Shown one piece after another: positions 1-8,880 of a stretch of 64,000 nucleotides of DNA. The notes below the pieces were generated by a model, which was not told the DNA's origin, did no database searches, and was given only the letters and a program-made list of their open reading frames with translations. Position 1 is the first letter of the stretch, and the number at the start of each line of letters is the position of its first letter. The DNA lies in contig NZ_JACIJG010000012.1 of assembly GCF_014199265.1 (NCBI RefSeq), positions 62,001 through 126,000 of the forward strand, written 5' to 3'. This DNA comes from Brucella daejeonensis (lineage in GTDB: Bacteria > Pseudomonadota > Alphaproteobacteria > Rhizobiales > Rhizobiaceae). The translations under genes and the position numbers were made by a program.

Positions 1-377
1 ATCGGGAACCGCTGGTCTGGCTGGCGCGCGATCCCGACCATGTGTTGCGGCGCGGCGATGCCCTGCCGCTGATCGCATTTCCACCGCCATCGATCACGCG
101 TCGCGTGGCGCAGGAGGCGCTCGAGCGGGAAAAGGTGGCGTGGCGCATCGTCTGCACATGCCGCAGTCTCAGCGGCCTGACGGCTGCGGCGCGGGCGGGC
201 ATGGGCGTGCTTGTGCAGCCGCGCAGCATGGCCCCTTCGGGTCTCAAGGAAATTCCTGCCGGGCGGTTGCCCGCGCTTGAAGATGCCGAATTCGTGCTGG
301 TTTCACGGCGCGGCGCGGACACAGCCCTGATGGAGGCGCTTTCAAACCTGATCGCCACGAAGATGTTTCACAAATAA
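1..377 (+). CDS. LysR-family transcriptional regulator, C-terminal part (5' truncated by window edge)
   Basis: The reading frame is open from base 3 to the stop and encodes about 124 residues. The opening residues REPLVWLA and the later segment VCTCRSLSGLTAAARAGMG are typical of the second half of a LysR substrate-binding domain, including the 'aVraGlGv' motif that precedes the last strand. The DNA-binding helix-turn-helix would lie upstream of the window. The target cannot be told from this fragment. The 3' end overlaps the convergent acetyltransferase gene by 36 bases, so the two messages are antisense at their tails. Family assignment is fairly safe; specific function is unknown. Confidence 0.75.
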   Translation, partial: REPLVWLARDPDHVLRRGDALPLIAFPPPSITRRVAQEALEREKVAWRIVCTCRSLSGLTAAARAGMGVLVQPRSMAPSGLKEIPAGRLPALEDAEFVLVSRRGADTALMEALSNLIATKMFHK

Positions 378-1022
378 CCCTTGGCGAAATTCTTCCAGAC
401 TGCGTTTCGCTCTTCCGTTCTCATCGAAATTCTCATCGGCAAGCCACGCTTCCAGCGCCGCCCTGGCCTGCGGCCATTCGGTATCGAGCATCGAGAAAAT
501 CAACGTGTCCCGGTTGTGGCCCTTTACAAGCATATGCTGCCTCAGCCGCCCTTCCGGCTGGAATCCCAGACGCAGCGCGGCATGTTCCGATTTTGCATTG
601 CGGCTGTCGCACCGCCATTCGCACCGGCGGAGCTTCAACACTTCGAACACATGACGCAGCAGCAGAAAAAGCGCTTCCGTTCCGCCGCGCGTTCGTTGCA
701 AGGCTGGCAGAAAAAGAACGTATCCTATTTCGATGGAGCGGTGCCCGGCGCTGAATTTCATCAAGGCCATCTGTCCCAGCACCGTCGAAGACGCCCGGTC
801 GGTGATGACATAACCGACAAACGAACCGGAAGTGCTGAGATGCGCGAGATGCTCCGTATGGGCTTGCACGTCGGGAAACGGTCCGTCGCGCAGATAACGC
901 CACAACTCCTCGCTTTCCGGGCCATGCGACCCGGCGTGAAGTGATGCGCCGTGAGAAGCCGGGTCGAGAGAGGTCAACTCGACCCACCGTCCGACAAGGC
1001 GCTGTCTGGACATATCTGTCAT
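342..1022 (-). CDS. GNAT-family N-acetyltransferase (RimJ/RimL-like)
   Basis: This 226-residue protein matches the RimJ/RimL (Acetyltransf_3) type of GNAT fold. It has an N-terminal strand LVGRWVELTSLD, a long acetyl-CoA-binding segment around residues 105-125 (QRTRGGTEALFLLLRHVFE, the Q/RxxGxG/A-like loop) and the typical CDSRNAKSEHAALRLGF segment (family pattern 'N..S..v.eklGF'). Such enzymes transfer acetyl groups from acetyl-CoA to amino termini or small amines in the cytoplasm. No partner gene indicates the substrate. The start is uncertain: a second Met lies three codons in, and neither has a strong ribosome-binding site. It is convergent with, and overlaps, the LysR gene. Confidence 0.8.
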   Translation of the reverse strand: MTDMSRQRLVGRWVELTSLDPASHGASLHAGSHGPESEELWRYLRDGPFPDVQAHTEHLAHLSTSGSFVGYVITDRASSTVLGQMALMKFSAGHRSIEIGYVLFLPALQRTRGGTEALFLLLRHVFEVLKLRRCEWRCDSRNAKSEHAALRLGFQPEGRLRQHMLVKGHNRDTLIFSMLDTEWPQARAALEAWLADENFDENGRAKRSLEEFRQGLFVKHLRGDQV

Positions 1023-1169
1023 ATCATTGCCCGAATGAGAAATGAGGGAATTGGTCCCGGTTACAGGCCTGACCCTAAAACCTGTCCCGAAGAATGTGAA
1101 TTGTTTTCAGAGCATAAAGCGGGGGCGTCGCCGCCTCCCGCCTGAAATATGCAATATCTTGCCGAACGA

Positions 1170-2138
1170 TCAGCCGCCAGCGCAAATACGCTGGCGCGCT
1201 TCAACATATTCGCGTTCCAGCCGGTCTATCAGTTGTCCGGCAGGCGCTACTTCATGGATTGCGCCGATGCCCTGACCGCAGCCCCAGATGTCCTTCCAGG
1301 CCTTGGCGCCTTCCTGCTGGGCCTTGTCGAAATCCATCTTGGAAGGGTCGGCTTCGGGCAGATTGTCGGGATCGAGGCCCGACTTTTCGATGGAGGGTTT
1401 CAGGTAATTGCCTGCAATGCCCGTGAAATAGTTGGAATAGACGATATCGGAGGAATTCGAATCGACGATCATCTGCTTGTAGGCGTCGGCTGCGCGGGCT
1501 TCCGTCGTGGCGATGAAGGGCGAGCCGATATAGGCAAGGTCGGCGCCCATGGCCTGCGCCGCAAGGATCGAGCCGCCATTTGCAATGGCGCCCGAAAGGA
1601 GCAGGGGGCCGTCGAACCAGGAGCGTATTTCCTGAACGAGCGCGAAGGGCGACAATGCGCCGGCATGACCGCCAGCACCGGCGGCAACCGCAATAAGCCC
1701 GTCCGCGCCCTTGCGGATTGCCGAATTGGCGTGGCGATTGTTGATGACGTCGTGAAGGACGATGCCGCCATAGGAATGGATCGCGGCGTTCACTTCCGGC
1801 ACGGCGCCGAGCGAGGAAATGACGATCGGCACCTTGTATTTCACGCAGAGGCCGAGATCGTGTTCGAGCCGCCTGTTGGAGCGATGGACGATCTGGTTGA
1901 CGGCAAAGGGCGCTGACGGGCGGTCAGGATTGGCCTTGTCATAGGCCGCGAGACCTTCCGTGATTTCCGCCAGCCATTCATCGAACTGCGCTTCAGGGCG
2001 GGCATTGAGTGCGGGAAAGGAGCCGACGACGCCTGCCTTGCATTGCGCCATCACCAGAGCCGGATGCGAAATGATGAACAGTGGAGCGCCAACCACCGGG
2101 ATGCGCAATCTGTTTTTCAGAATATCCGGCAAGGCCAT
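1170..2138 (-). CDS. Nitronate monooxygenase (2-nitropropane dioxygenase family)
   Basis: This FMN-dependent TIM-barrel enzyme of 322 residues oxidises alkyl nitronates to carbonyl compounds and nitrite. Family marks are the N-terminal LRIPVVGAPLFIISHPALV, the central AVNQIVHRSN and the GAGGHAGALSPF loop that carries the conserved glycines and histidine of class I enzymes. The frame also opens with a TTG two codons upstream (base 2144), but ATG at 2138 is placed about 9 bases from a perfect AAGGAGG and is preferred. A palindromic operator-like site ends about 20 bases upstream of the start, matching one before the beta-oxidation operon. Members of this family are often co-regulated with acyl-CoA catabolism, so the annotated activity may not be the physiological one. 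Confidence 0.88.
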   Translation of the reverse strand: MALPDILKNRLRIPVVGAPLFIISHPALVMAQCKAGVVGSFPALNARPEAQFDEWLAEITEGLAAYDKANPDRPSAPFAVNQIVHRSNRRLEHDLGLCVKYKVPIVISSLGAVPEVNAAIHSYGGIVLHDVINNRHANSAIRKGADGLIAVAAGAGGHAGALSPFALVQEIRSWFDGPLLLSGAIANGGSILAAQAMGADLAYIGSPFIATTEARAADAYKQMIVDSNSSDIVYSNYFTGIAGNYLKPSIEKSGLDPDNLPEADPSKMDFDKAQQEGAKAWKDIWGCGQGIGAIHEVAPAGQLIDRLEREYVEARQRICAGG

Positions 2139-2157
2139 CTTCAATCGTCCTCCTTGA

Positions 2158-2178
2158 TTGACGTTTCCGTAAACGTAA
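2158..2178 (-). promoter_or_regulatory. Palindromic operator, LiuR-like site
   Basis: The half-sites TTGACGTTT and AAACGTAA face each other around a 4-base centre. Read on the opposite strand, this site matches the palindrome at 17223-17244 at nearly every position. It lies just upstream of the nitronate monooxygenase ribosome-binding site, a position suited to repression. The half-site resembles that reported for LiuR, the MerR-family regulator of branched-chain and fatty acid catabolism, and a MerR gene is present at 15879. Binding itself is inferred. Confidence 0.6.
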
Positions 2179-2569
2179 TATTTCTAGCATTTCTTTGCGC
2201 AAGGGCAATATCAAAAGCGCGCGAGCGGGGGAGTATACCGCCCCGGCAGCGAAAAGCCGTTCCGGCGCAGGAGGTTCCGGCGGATATTTCGAAGAGAATC
2301 GGACACCTGCCGGGAGGGCCGAAGCGCATCCTGCAAAGGTCGTTTCGGAGCTGTAAAGACGTACAGGTCGGGGAAAAAGGACTACCCAAAGTTAATAATT
2401 GGTGTTTCTCATACCCTTATCGGGTAGCCAAAGCGGGTGATGAACAGGTAAATGCCTTGATTCAGACGTTAATTTCGCTGAGGCTCATTTAATGTCGGGA
2501 TGGATAAGCGGTTTCGCTTTTCACAAATGACATGGAAGCGGGAAACGCGAACAAGGGAAGACCTGGCCT
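2179..2569. other. Intergenic region between divergent genes
   Basis: About 390 bases lie between the operator and the next gene. They are more AT-rich at 2380-2480 (GTTAATAATTGG and TTCAGACGTTAATTT), which suggests the promoter region of the rightward gene. No convincing coding frame, RNA gene or repeat was seen here. Confidence 0.4.
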
Positions 2570-3595
2570 TTGGAAAGTATCGAACGCGCCATAAGAAACG
2601 CATTTACCAAGGCGGATGCGCATAATCCGGCAACGCGTCAGCGAATCTATGAATCCGCCTGGGGCGCGCATGAACGCGCGCTGGCGACGAATACCGCACT
2701 GAGCGATGCGCAGAAGGAACAGCGCCGCCAGAAGCTGAAGGCCGCCATTTCCGGCATCGAACAGGAATTCAGGGTTGGCGGCAGCACGACGGATCGGCGC
2801 GAACCCTCGCTCGACACGCCGCTCCATAATGACCCGATCCTTGGCGGCACGGCTGCGGAAGCGGCGCCGGCGCTGGACACCGGCGATATTCGCGGAACAT
2901 CGCGGCAGAAGAAGCGGAGCGCGGCGGAACTCGGCTATGAGGGCGGCGTTTCGCGTAAGGACCGCAAGAAAAAGAAGCGTCACTCGCCTTTCTACAGCTA
3001 CGGCATTCCGGCCCTTGTTCTGGTGGTGGCCGGTTTCATCGGCTATTCGCTCTATAACAGTTTCATCGATATGGGCCGGGGGCCATCGGGCAATCCGCTG
3101 CGCAACGACGGAAGCCTGGCGCCCCTGAAGGAAGGCGAGGAAGCGGGTGGACTCAAATGGATCACCGTCTTCCAGCCGTCCGAAGCAACGCGCCTGTCGG
3201 TACAGGGACGCGCGACGGCTGAAATCAGACAGGAAGGCACGCGCAGCTTTGCCCGCATACAGTCTTCCGGCGCGACCGATACGGTTACTTTCGATGTCGG
3301 TGAAGGCATCTTGAACCAGCTCGAAGGAAAGAAGGCGACATTCGACATCGTGGCGCGGGCCGATGGCGGCAAGATGACCCAGATGTCCGTCAATTGCGAT
3401 TTCGGCGGTATGGGCGATTGTGGACGCCGTCGCTACGATGTGCGCGATTCCGTGAGCGATTTTCTTTTCGAGATGGATAATCCGGCAGGAAAGAAGGCAG
3501 GCCGTGCGGGCACGATCACGGTCAATTCCGATCTGGCCGGAACCGGCAAGCCGGTCAATATCTACGAAATCCGCGTCTCGACGGTGGCTGAATAA
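2570..3595 (+). CDS. Single-pass membrane protein of unknown function
   Basis: I do not recognise a named domain in this 341-residue protein. The N-terminal 60 residues form a charged helical region (FTKADAHNPATRQRIYESAW and a following KEQRRQKLKAAISGIE), followed by a basic stretch KDRKKKKRHS. One transmembrane segment lies at about residues 140-165 (YGIPALVLVVAGFIGYSLYN). The C-terminal 170 residues look like a beta-rich extracytoplasmic domain with two cysteines in NCDFGGMGDCGRRRYD. The gene would start with TTG at 2570, about a dozen bases after AAGGGA; there is no nearby in-frame ATG. It is convergent with the DNA ligase, whose stop codon follows directly. Confidence 0.7.
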   Translation: MESIERAIRNAFTKADAHNPATRQRIYESAWGAHERALATNTALSDAQKEQRRQKLKAAISGIEQEFRVGGSTTDRREPSLDTPLHNDPILGGTAAEAAPALDTGDIRGTSRQKKRSAAELGYEGGVSRKDRKKKKRHSPFYSYGIPALVLVVAGFIGYSLYNSFIDMGRGPSGNPLRNDGSLAPLKEGEEAGGLKWITVFQPSEATRLSVQGRATAEIRQEGTRSFARIQSSGATDTVTFDVGEGILNQLEGKKATFDIVARADGGKMTQMSVNCDFGGMGDCGRRRYDVRDSVSDFLFEMDNPAGKKAGRAGTITVNSDLAGTGKPVNIYEIRVSTVAE

Positions 3596-5215
3596 TCAGT
3601 CCAGCAGTTTTTCGAGCGTTTCGAGCCGGTCCGCTTCGCGGGGCGGCTTGTCCCAGCGCAGCCGCGAAAGGCGCGGAAAGCGCATCGCGACACCGGACTT
3701 GTGCCGCGTGGAACGGTTGAGACCTTCGAAGGCCACTTCCACCACCAGCCCGTGATCAGCTTCGGCCCGGACGGACCGAACCGGGCCGAACCGCTCGATT
3801 GTGTTCTCGCGGACGAACCTGTCCAGAAGCTTCAGTTCCTCATCCGTAAAACCGAAATAGGCCTTGCCGACGGGGACCAGAACAGGCGCGTCCTCCGGTC
3901 CCGTCCAGACGGCGAAAGTGAAGTCGGAATAATAGCCGGATCGCTTGCCGTGGCCGCGCTGGGCATAGACCACCACGGCATCGACGGTGAACGGATCGCG
4001 TTTCCATTTGAACCACGGTCCCTTCGGGCGTCCCGGAACATAGGTGCTGTCATGGCGTTTCAGCATGACGCCTTCGATGACCGGGTGGGGCGGATCGCTG
4101 CGCAGGCGGGCAAGTTCCACGAAATCGTTGAAGGGCAGCAGGGGCGAAAGGTCGAAGCGGCGTGGATCGAGCTTCGTTATGAAAGCTTCCAGACGACCGC
4201 GCCGCTCCGAAAAGGGCAGGGCGCGCAGATCGTGCCCGGTCTGCCGGTTTCCTTCGTGCAGGAGATCGTAGGCGCGCACGAAGGCCGGATAATCCCGTAA
4301 CTGTTTCGCGCTGACCGTCTTGCGGTTCAGCCTTTGCTGGAGATCGGAAAAACTTGCGGTGTCGAGGCCGGTCTCGCCGTGACCGCCGACCAGAAGTTCT
4401 CCATCGATGGCCCCCTCGAAATCCATCGCCTCGATAATATCTGGAAAAGCGCCGGAAATATCGTCGCCGGTGCGTGAATAAAGCCGTCTGACACCGTCTT
4501 CCGAAACGGCCTGCACTCGAATGCCGTCCCACTTCCATTCCGCGCTGAAGGCCGAAGGGGCAAGGGTGGGGATTTCCGCCTCATCGAGCGCGGTTGCCAG
4601 CATGACAGGGCGAAAGGGCGCCGCCGCGGTCGCGGCGGGCTTTTCGCTACGGCCTTCCAGCCAGGCGAAAAGCGCCTCATAGGGCGGGGCCTGGCCATGC
4701 CAGAGTTCTTCGATCTCCACCACATCCACCGTGCCGAAATCGGCCAGCGCCTGCTTGACAAGCCGCGCCGAGACACCGACGCGCAGACCACCCGTCACAA
4801 GCTTCAAAAGTGCGTGGCGTTCCGAAATGCCGAGCAGGTCGAGCCATCCGGCAACGAGCATCGGGCCTTCACGGCGGGAAGCGTTCAGCAGTTCGTGCAC
4901 GACCGCGCCTAGCGGCAGATTGGCGCCCGGCGCGGCTTCGCTCGGGCCGGGCCAGATAAGGGATATCGTTTCCGCGAGATCGCCCACGTAATCGTACGAA
5001 TAGGCGAACAATACCGGATCGCTACGCTCGGCGATCAATGTGCGGAGCATTACGGGCTTCACGCTTTGCAGTTCCAGATCGCGCGTGATCGCGGCCAGCG
5101 CCAGACCGCGGTCCGGGTCGGGCGTCGTGCGAAAATAATCGACCAGCAGGCGCAGCTTGCCGTTGCGCTGTGGCGTCAGGACCAGGCGGTCGAGAAGTTC
5201 GGCAAAGGCGCGCAT
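3596..5215 (-). CDS. ATP-dependent DNA ligase of the ligase-associated repair cluster
   Basis: This 539-residue enzyme joins nicked DNA through a lysyl-AMP intermediate. The N-terminal 200 residues are the DNA-binding domain. The nucleotidyltransferase motif I KWDG is at residues 228-231, with K228 the adenylation site. Motifs further on include the DGELLVGG region and PWFKWKRDPFTVDAVVVYA near the end of the adenylation domain, followed by the OB fold. This is the NCBIfam 'cisplatin/ligase-associated' bacterial type (TIGR04120), whose partners are an exonuclease, a helicase and a phosphoesterase, all present here. Its ATG overlaps the stop of the exonuclease gene by one base (TGATG), so the two are translationally coupled. 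Confidence 0.93.
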   Translation of the reverse strand: MRAFAELLDRLVLTPQRNGKLRLLVDYFRTTPDPDRGLALAAITRDLELQSVKPVMLRTLIAERSDPVLFAYSYDYVGDLAETISLIWPGPSEAAPGANLPLGAVVHELLNASRREGPMLVAGWLDLLGISERHALLKLVTGGLRVGVSARLVKQALADFGTVDVVEIEELWHGQAPPYEALFAWLEGRSEKPAATAAAPFRPVMLATALDEAEIPTLAPSAFSAEWKWDGIRVQAVSEDGVRRLYSRTGDDISGAFPDIIEAMDFEGAIDGELLVGGHGETGLDTASFSDLQQRLNRKTVSAKQLRDYPAFVRAYDLLHEGNRQTGHDLRALPFSERRGRLEAFITKLDPRRFDLSPLLPFNDFVELARLRSDPPHPVIEGVMLKRHDSTYVPGRPKGPWFKWKRDPFTVDAVVVYAQRGHGKRSGYYSDFTFAVWTGPEDAPVLVPVGKAYFGFTDEELKLLDRFVRENTIERFGPVRSVRAEADHGLVVEVAFEGLNRSTRHKSGVAMRFPRLSRLRWDKPPREADRLETLEKLLD

Positions 5216-6228
5216 CAGTCGGTCTCGTCTTCATAACCGATGAGATTGAGAGGGCGGGCCGAAAGGCCCCGCAGTTCGCACCAGCGTATCAGCGCCTCTT
5301 CCCGCCCATGCGTGACCCAGACCTCAGCCGGGGCGATTTCAGTGATGGTTGCGGTCAGTTCGTCCCAGTCGCAATGATCGGAGATGATGAGCGGAAGTTC
5401 CACGCCCTGCTGTCTGGCGCGCTGGCGGATGCGCATCCAGCCGGAAGCGAAGGCGGACACGGGATCGGGGAAACGCCGCGCCGAGCGGTCGGAAAAGGCC
5501 GATGGCGGACCGACGACGATCTTGCCGGCGAAATCGACCTCACCCGCGTCGCACTCCGGCGCGGCGGGTTCCAGCCTGCCGAGATCGATCCCTTGCGCCT
5601 GATAATAGTCGCAGATCTTTTCCAGCGTGCCGTGAATATAGATCGGTTCCGCATAGCCCGCATCGCGTATCAGCCTGATGACGCGCTGCGCCTTGCCGAG
5701 CGAATAGGCTCCCACCATATACGTGCGTTCGGGAAAGAGCCGGACCGATTTCAGGAGCGTTGCGATCTCATGCGATGCGTCGGGATGGCGGAACACCGGC
5801 AGCGCGAAAGTCGCCTCGGTGATGAAGACGTCGCAGGCGACGGGCTCGAAAGGCGCGCAGGTCGGATCGGCGGCGCGCTTGTAGTCGCCGGACGCGACGA
5901 TACGCGTGCCGTCCATTTCCACCGCGATCTGGGCTGAACCCAGCACATGGCCCGCACCGTGAAAACTGACGCGGACACCGTTGATCGTGAGGCTCTCCTG
6001 AAGCCGTATCGGCTGCGTGGTTCCGGCAAAACCGTCGCCGTAGCGCAGCGCCATGATGCCCAGTGTCTCCGGTGTCGCCAGCACATGGGCATGGCCCGCG
6101 CGCGCGTGGTCGGAATGGCCGTGGGTGATGAGCGCGCGCTCCACCGGGCGCACCGGGTCGATATAGAAATCGCCGGGCGGGCAATAAAGACCTTTGGGAG
6201 AAGAGCAGAGCAACTGGTTGAAACGCAT
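5215..6228 (-). CDS. Ligase-associated MBL-fold DNA exonuclease
   Basis: This 337-residue metallo-beta-lactamase fold protein resembles mRNA 3'-end processing and SNM1/Artemis-type nucleases (TIGR04122 type). The zinc-binding motif HGHSDH is at residues 36-41, and later ligands are visible in HGAGHVLGS, ASGDY and ISDHCDW. The open frame continues 131 codons upstream without stops, but MRFNQLLCSSPKGLYCPPGD is the usual family amino terminus, and the upstream part would overlap the helicase gene, so ATG at 6228 is chosen. It is first in a two-gene leftward operon with the ligase. The role inferred for the cluster is processing and sealing of damaged DNA ends. Confidence 0.9.
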   Translation of the reverse strand: MRFNQLLCSSPKGLYCPPGDFYIDPVRPVERALITHGHSDHARAGHAHVLATPETLGIMALRYGDGFAGTTQPIRLQESLTINGVRVSFHGAGHVLGSAQIAVEMDGTRIVASGDYKRAADPTCAPFEPVACDVFITEATFALPVFRHPDASHEIATLLKSVRLFPERTYMVGAYSLGKAQRVIRLIRDAGYAEPIYIHGTLEKICDYYQAQGIDLGRLEPAAPECDAGEVDFAGKIVVGPPSAFSDRSARRFPDPVSAFASGWMRIRQRARQQGVELPLIISDHCDWDELTATITEIAPAEVWVTHGREEALIRWCELRGLSARPLNLIGYEDETD

Positions 6229-6351
6229 GGGCTGGAAGATAGGTCGCCTGCTTCGCGAGGAAAAGGGAGGGGGACCTTTCCTGCTGACAAAATGAGAACA
6301 AAAGTGAACAAACATCTTGGCGGCCCGCCCCGCTACGACTAGATTGGCGGC
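6229..6351. promoter_or_regulatory. Divergent promoter region of the repair cluster
   Basis: The 123 bases between the exonuclease and helicase start codons must hold the promoters for both two-gene arms. AT-rich stretches lie at 6285-6315 (AAAATGAGAACAAAAGTGAAC). The repeated GAACAAAAGTGAACAAAC could be part of a damage-regulator site, but no LexA-type GAAC-N7-GAAC with proper neighbours was established. Promoter identity is inferred from position only. Confidence 0.45.
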
Positions 6352-8880
6352 GTGACACTGACCCAGAAGCCCGCCGCCATATCTGCCGCCTTTCCTCTCC
6401 CGGACCGTTTCGTCAAATGGTTTTCCGCGAAGGGATGGTCGCCGCGCGCCCATCAGCTTGAGTTGCTTTCGCGGGCGGAAGGGGCGCAATCCACGCTTCT
6501 GATCGCCCCGACTGGCGCGGGGAAGACCCTGGCCGGTTTCCTGCCGGCGCTGGTCGATCTGGAGCGGCGAGAGCGCCAGAAGCCCGGCCTTAAACCCGAT
6601 ATGGCGCGGCGCGGCGTTCATACTCTTTACATTTCACCCCTGAAGGCGCTTGCCGTCGATATTCACCGCAATCTCACCGTGCCGGTGGAGGAAATGGGTC
6701 TCGATATTTCGATCGAGACGCGGACAGGCGACACACCCGCCCACAAGCGCCAGCGCCAGAAGCTCAGCCCTCCCGATATTCTGCTGACGACGCCCGAACA
6801 GCTTGCGCTCCTGATCGCATCCAAGGGTGCGGAGCAGTTCTTCAGGGGATTGCGCTACGTGGTACTGGACGAATTGCACTCGCTGGTCATTTCCAAGCGC
6901 GGGCATTTGCTGGCGCTGGGGCTGGCGCGGCTGCGCCGCCTGCAACCGCAATTGCAGACGATCGGCCTTTCCGCCACCGTTGCGGAGCCGGACGAACTGC
7001 GCCGCTGGCTGGTGGAGCAGGACGGCACGGAGCCGAAGGCGGGACTCGTCACTGTGGACGGTGGCGCAAAGCCGGAAATCACCATTCTCGATTCCGAGGA
7101 GCGTGTGCCATGGGCGGGCCACTCCTCACGCTATGCCGTTCCCGATATCTACGAGGCAATCCGCCAGCACCGCACGACGCTTCTGTTCGTCAATACGCGC
7201 AGTCAGGCGGAGATGCTGTTTCAGGGTCTCTGGCGCGTCAACGAGGACACGCTGCCCATCGCCCTGCACCACGGTTCGCTCGATGCGGGCCAGCGCCGCA
7301 AGGTCGAGCAGGCCATGGCCGCCAATACGTTGCGGGCGGTGGTCGCCACCTCGACGCTCGATCTGGGGATCGACTGGGGCGATGTCGATCTGGTCATCCA
7401 TGTCGGCGCGCCGAAGGGCGCAAGCCGTCTGGCGCAGCGCATCGGTCGCGCCAATCACCGCATGGACGAACCGAGCCGTGCGATCCTCGTGCCCGCCAAC
7501 CGTTTTGAGGTGATGGAGTGCCGCGCGGCACTCGACGCCAATTATCTCGGCGCGCAGGATACGCCGCCCCTGATAGACGGTGCGCTGGATGTGCTGGCGC
7601 AGCATGTGCTGGGCATGGCCTGCGCCGAACCTTTCAATGCCGATCAACTCTTCCGGGAAGTGCGGAGCGCGGCGCCTTATTCGAGGCTCCCGCGAGAGAG
7701 TTTCGACCGGATTCTCGATTTTGTGGCGACAGGCGGCTATGCTCTCAAGACCTATGAGCGGTTTGCCAAAATCCGCAAGACCGTCGATGGCACGTGGCGG
7801 GTATCCAATCCGCGTATCGCGCAGCAATATCGTCTGAATATCGGCACGATTGTCGAAGCGCCGGAGCTGAATGTGCGGCTCACCCGCGGCGGCAAGGGGG
7901 GAAATGCGAGGGGCGGACGCGTGCTTGGCCGCATCGAGGAATATTTCCTTGAAACCCTGACGCCGGGCGACACGTTCCTGTTCGCGGGCAAGGTGCTGCG
8001 TTTCGAGGGGATTCGCGAGAACGAATGCATTGCCTCCAATGCCGCCGGGCAGGATGCGAAAATTCCCGTCTATGCGGGCGGCAAGTTTCCGCTTTCAACC
8101 TATCTCGCCTCGCAGGTGCGCGCCATGCTGGCTGACCGTACACGCTGGCAGTTCCTGCCCCGGCAGGTGCGCGAGTGGCTCGAGGTGCAGCAATGGAAAT
8201 CGGTGCTGCCCGGTACGGACGAACTTCTGATCGAGACCTTTCCGCGCGGCAACCGCTATTACATGGTCGCCTATCCCTTCGAGGGCAGGCTGGCGCACCA
8301 GACGCTCGGCATGTTGCTGACCCGGCGCCTGGAGCGCATGGGCGCGCATCCGCTGGGCTTTGTCGCCACCGATTACTCGCTGGGGCTGTGGGGGCTTAAC
8401 GACATGGCTTCCATGATCCGTACGGGCAGGCTCGACCTGTCGCGCCTGTTCGACGAGGATATGCTGGGCGACGATCTGGAAGCCTGGCTGGATGAGAGCT
8501 ATCTTCTCAAACGCACCTTCCGCAATTGCGCGGTTATTTCCGGCCTCATCGAGCGCCGCCATCCGGGGCAGGAGAAGACGGGGCGGCAGGTCACGGTTTC
8601 GACGGACCTCATCTATGACGTGCTGCGCGGACACGAGCCGGATCATATCCTGTTGCAGGCGACGCGCGCCGATGCCGCGACCGGGCTTCTGGACATCAAG
8701 CGCCTCGGCGACATGCTGGCGCGGGTGAAAGGCCATATCCTGCACAAGCCGCTCGACCGGATTTCGCCGCTGGCGCTGCCGGTGATGCTTGAAATCGGGC
8801 GCGAACGCGTGGCGGGCGAGGGCGACGAGATGCTGCTTGAAGAGGCGGCGGACGACCTGATCAGGGAAGCAATGCAATGA
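6352..8880 (+). CDS. Ligase-associated DEXH-box helicase (Lhr family)
   Basis: This superfamily 2 helicase of 842 residues belongs to the Lhr-Core, ligase-associated group (TIGR04121). Walker A is APTGAGKT at residues 52-59 and the DEXH box is DELH at 173-176. Motif III-like GLSATV follows, then ATSTLDLGIDWG and QRIGRANHR (motifs V and VI) in the second RecA domain, then a winged-helix and Lhr-specific C-terminal part. Lhr enzymes unwind DNA and RNA-DNA duplexes in repair. The start is GTG at 6352. It overlaps the downstream phosphoesterase gene by four bases (ATGA), forming the rightward arm of the divergent repair locus. Confidence 0.93.
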   Translation: MTLTQKPAAISAAFPLPDRFVKWFSAKGWSPRAHQLELLSRAEGAQSTLLIAPTGAGKTLAGFLPALVDLERRERQKPGLKPDMARRGVHTLYISPLKALAVDIHRNLTVPVEEMGLDISIETRTGDTPAHKRQRQKLSPPDILLTTPEQLALLIASKGAEQFFRGLRYVVLDELHSLVISKRGHLLALGLARLRRLQPQLQTIGLSATVAEPDELRRWLVEQDGTEPKAGLVTVDGGAKPEITILDSEERVPWAGHSSRYAVPDIYEAIRQHRTTLLFVNTRSQAEMLFQGLWRVNEDTLPIALHHGSLDAGQRRKVEQAMAANTLRAVVATSTLDLGIDWGDVDLVIHVGAPKGASRLAQRIGRANHRMDEPSRAILVPANRFEVMECRAALDANYLGAQDTPPLIDGALDVLAQHVLGMACAEPFNADQLFREVRSAAPYSRLPRESFDRILDFVATGGYALKTYERFAKIRKTVDGTWRVSNPRIAQQYRLNIGTIVEAPELNVRLTRGGKGGNARGGRVLGRIEEYFLETLTPGDTFLFAGKVLRFEGIRENECIASNAAGQDAKIPVYAGGKFPLSTYLASQVRAMLADRTRWQFLPRQVREWLEVQQWKSVLPGTDELLIETFPRGNRYYMVAYPFEGRLAHQTLGMLLTRRLERMGAHPLGFVATDYSLGLWGLNDMASMIRTGRLDLSRLFDEDMLGDDLEAWLDESYLLKRTFRNCAVISGLIERRHPGQEKTGRQVTVSTDLIYDVLRGHEPDHILLQATRADAATGLLDIKRLGDMLARVKGHILHKPLDRISPLALPVMLEIGRERVAGEGDEMLLEEAADDLIREAMQ

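Noticed and set aside
6285-6315. LexA box before the repair cluster
   Set aside because: Two GAACAAA-like words occur, but their spacing and flanks do not make a proper GAAC-N7-GAAC site.
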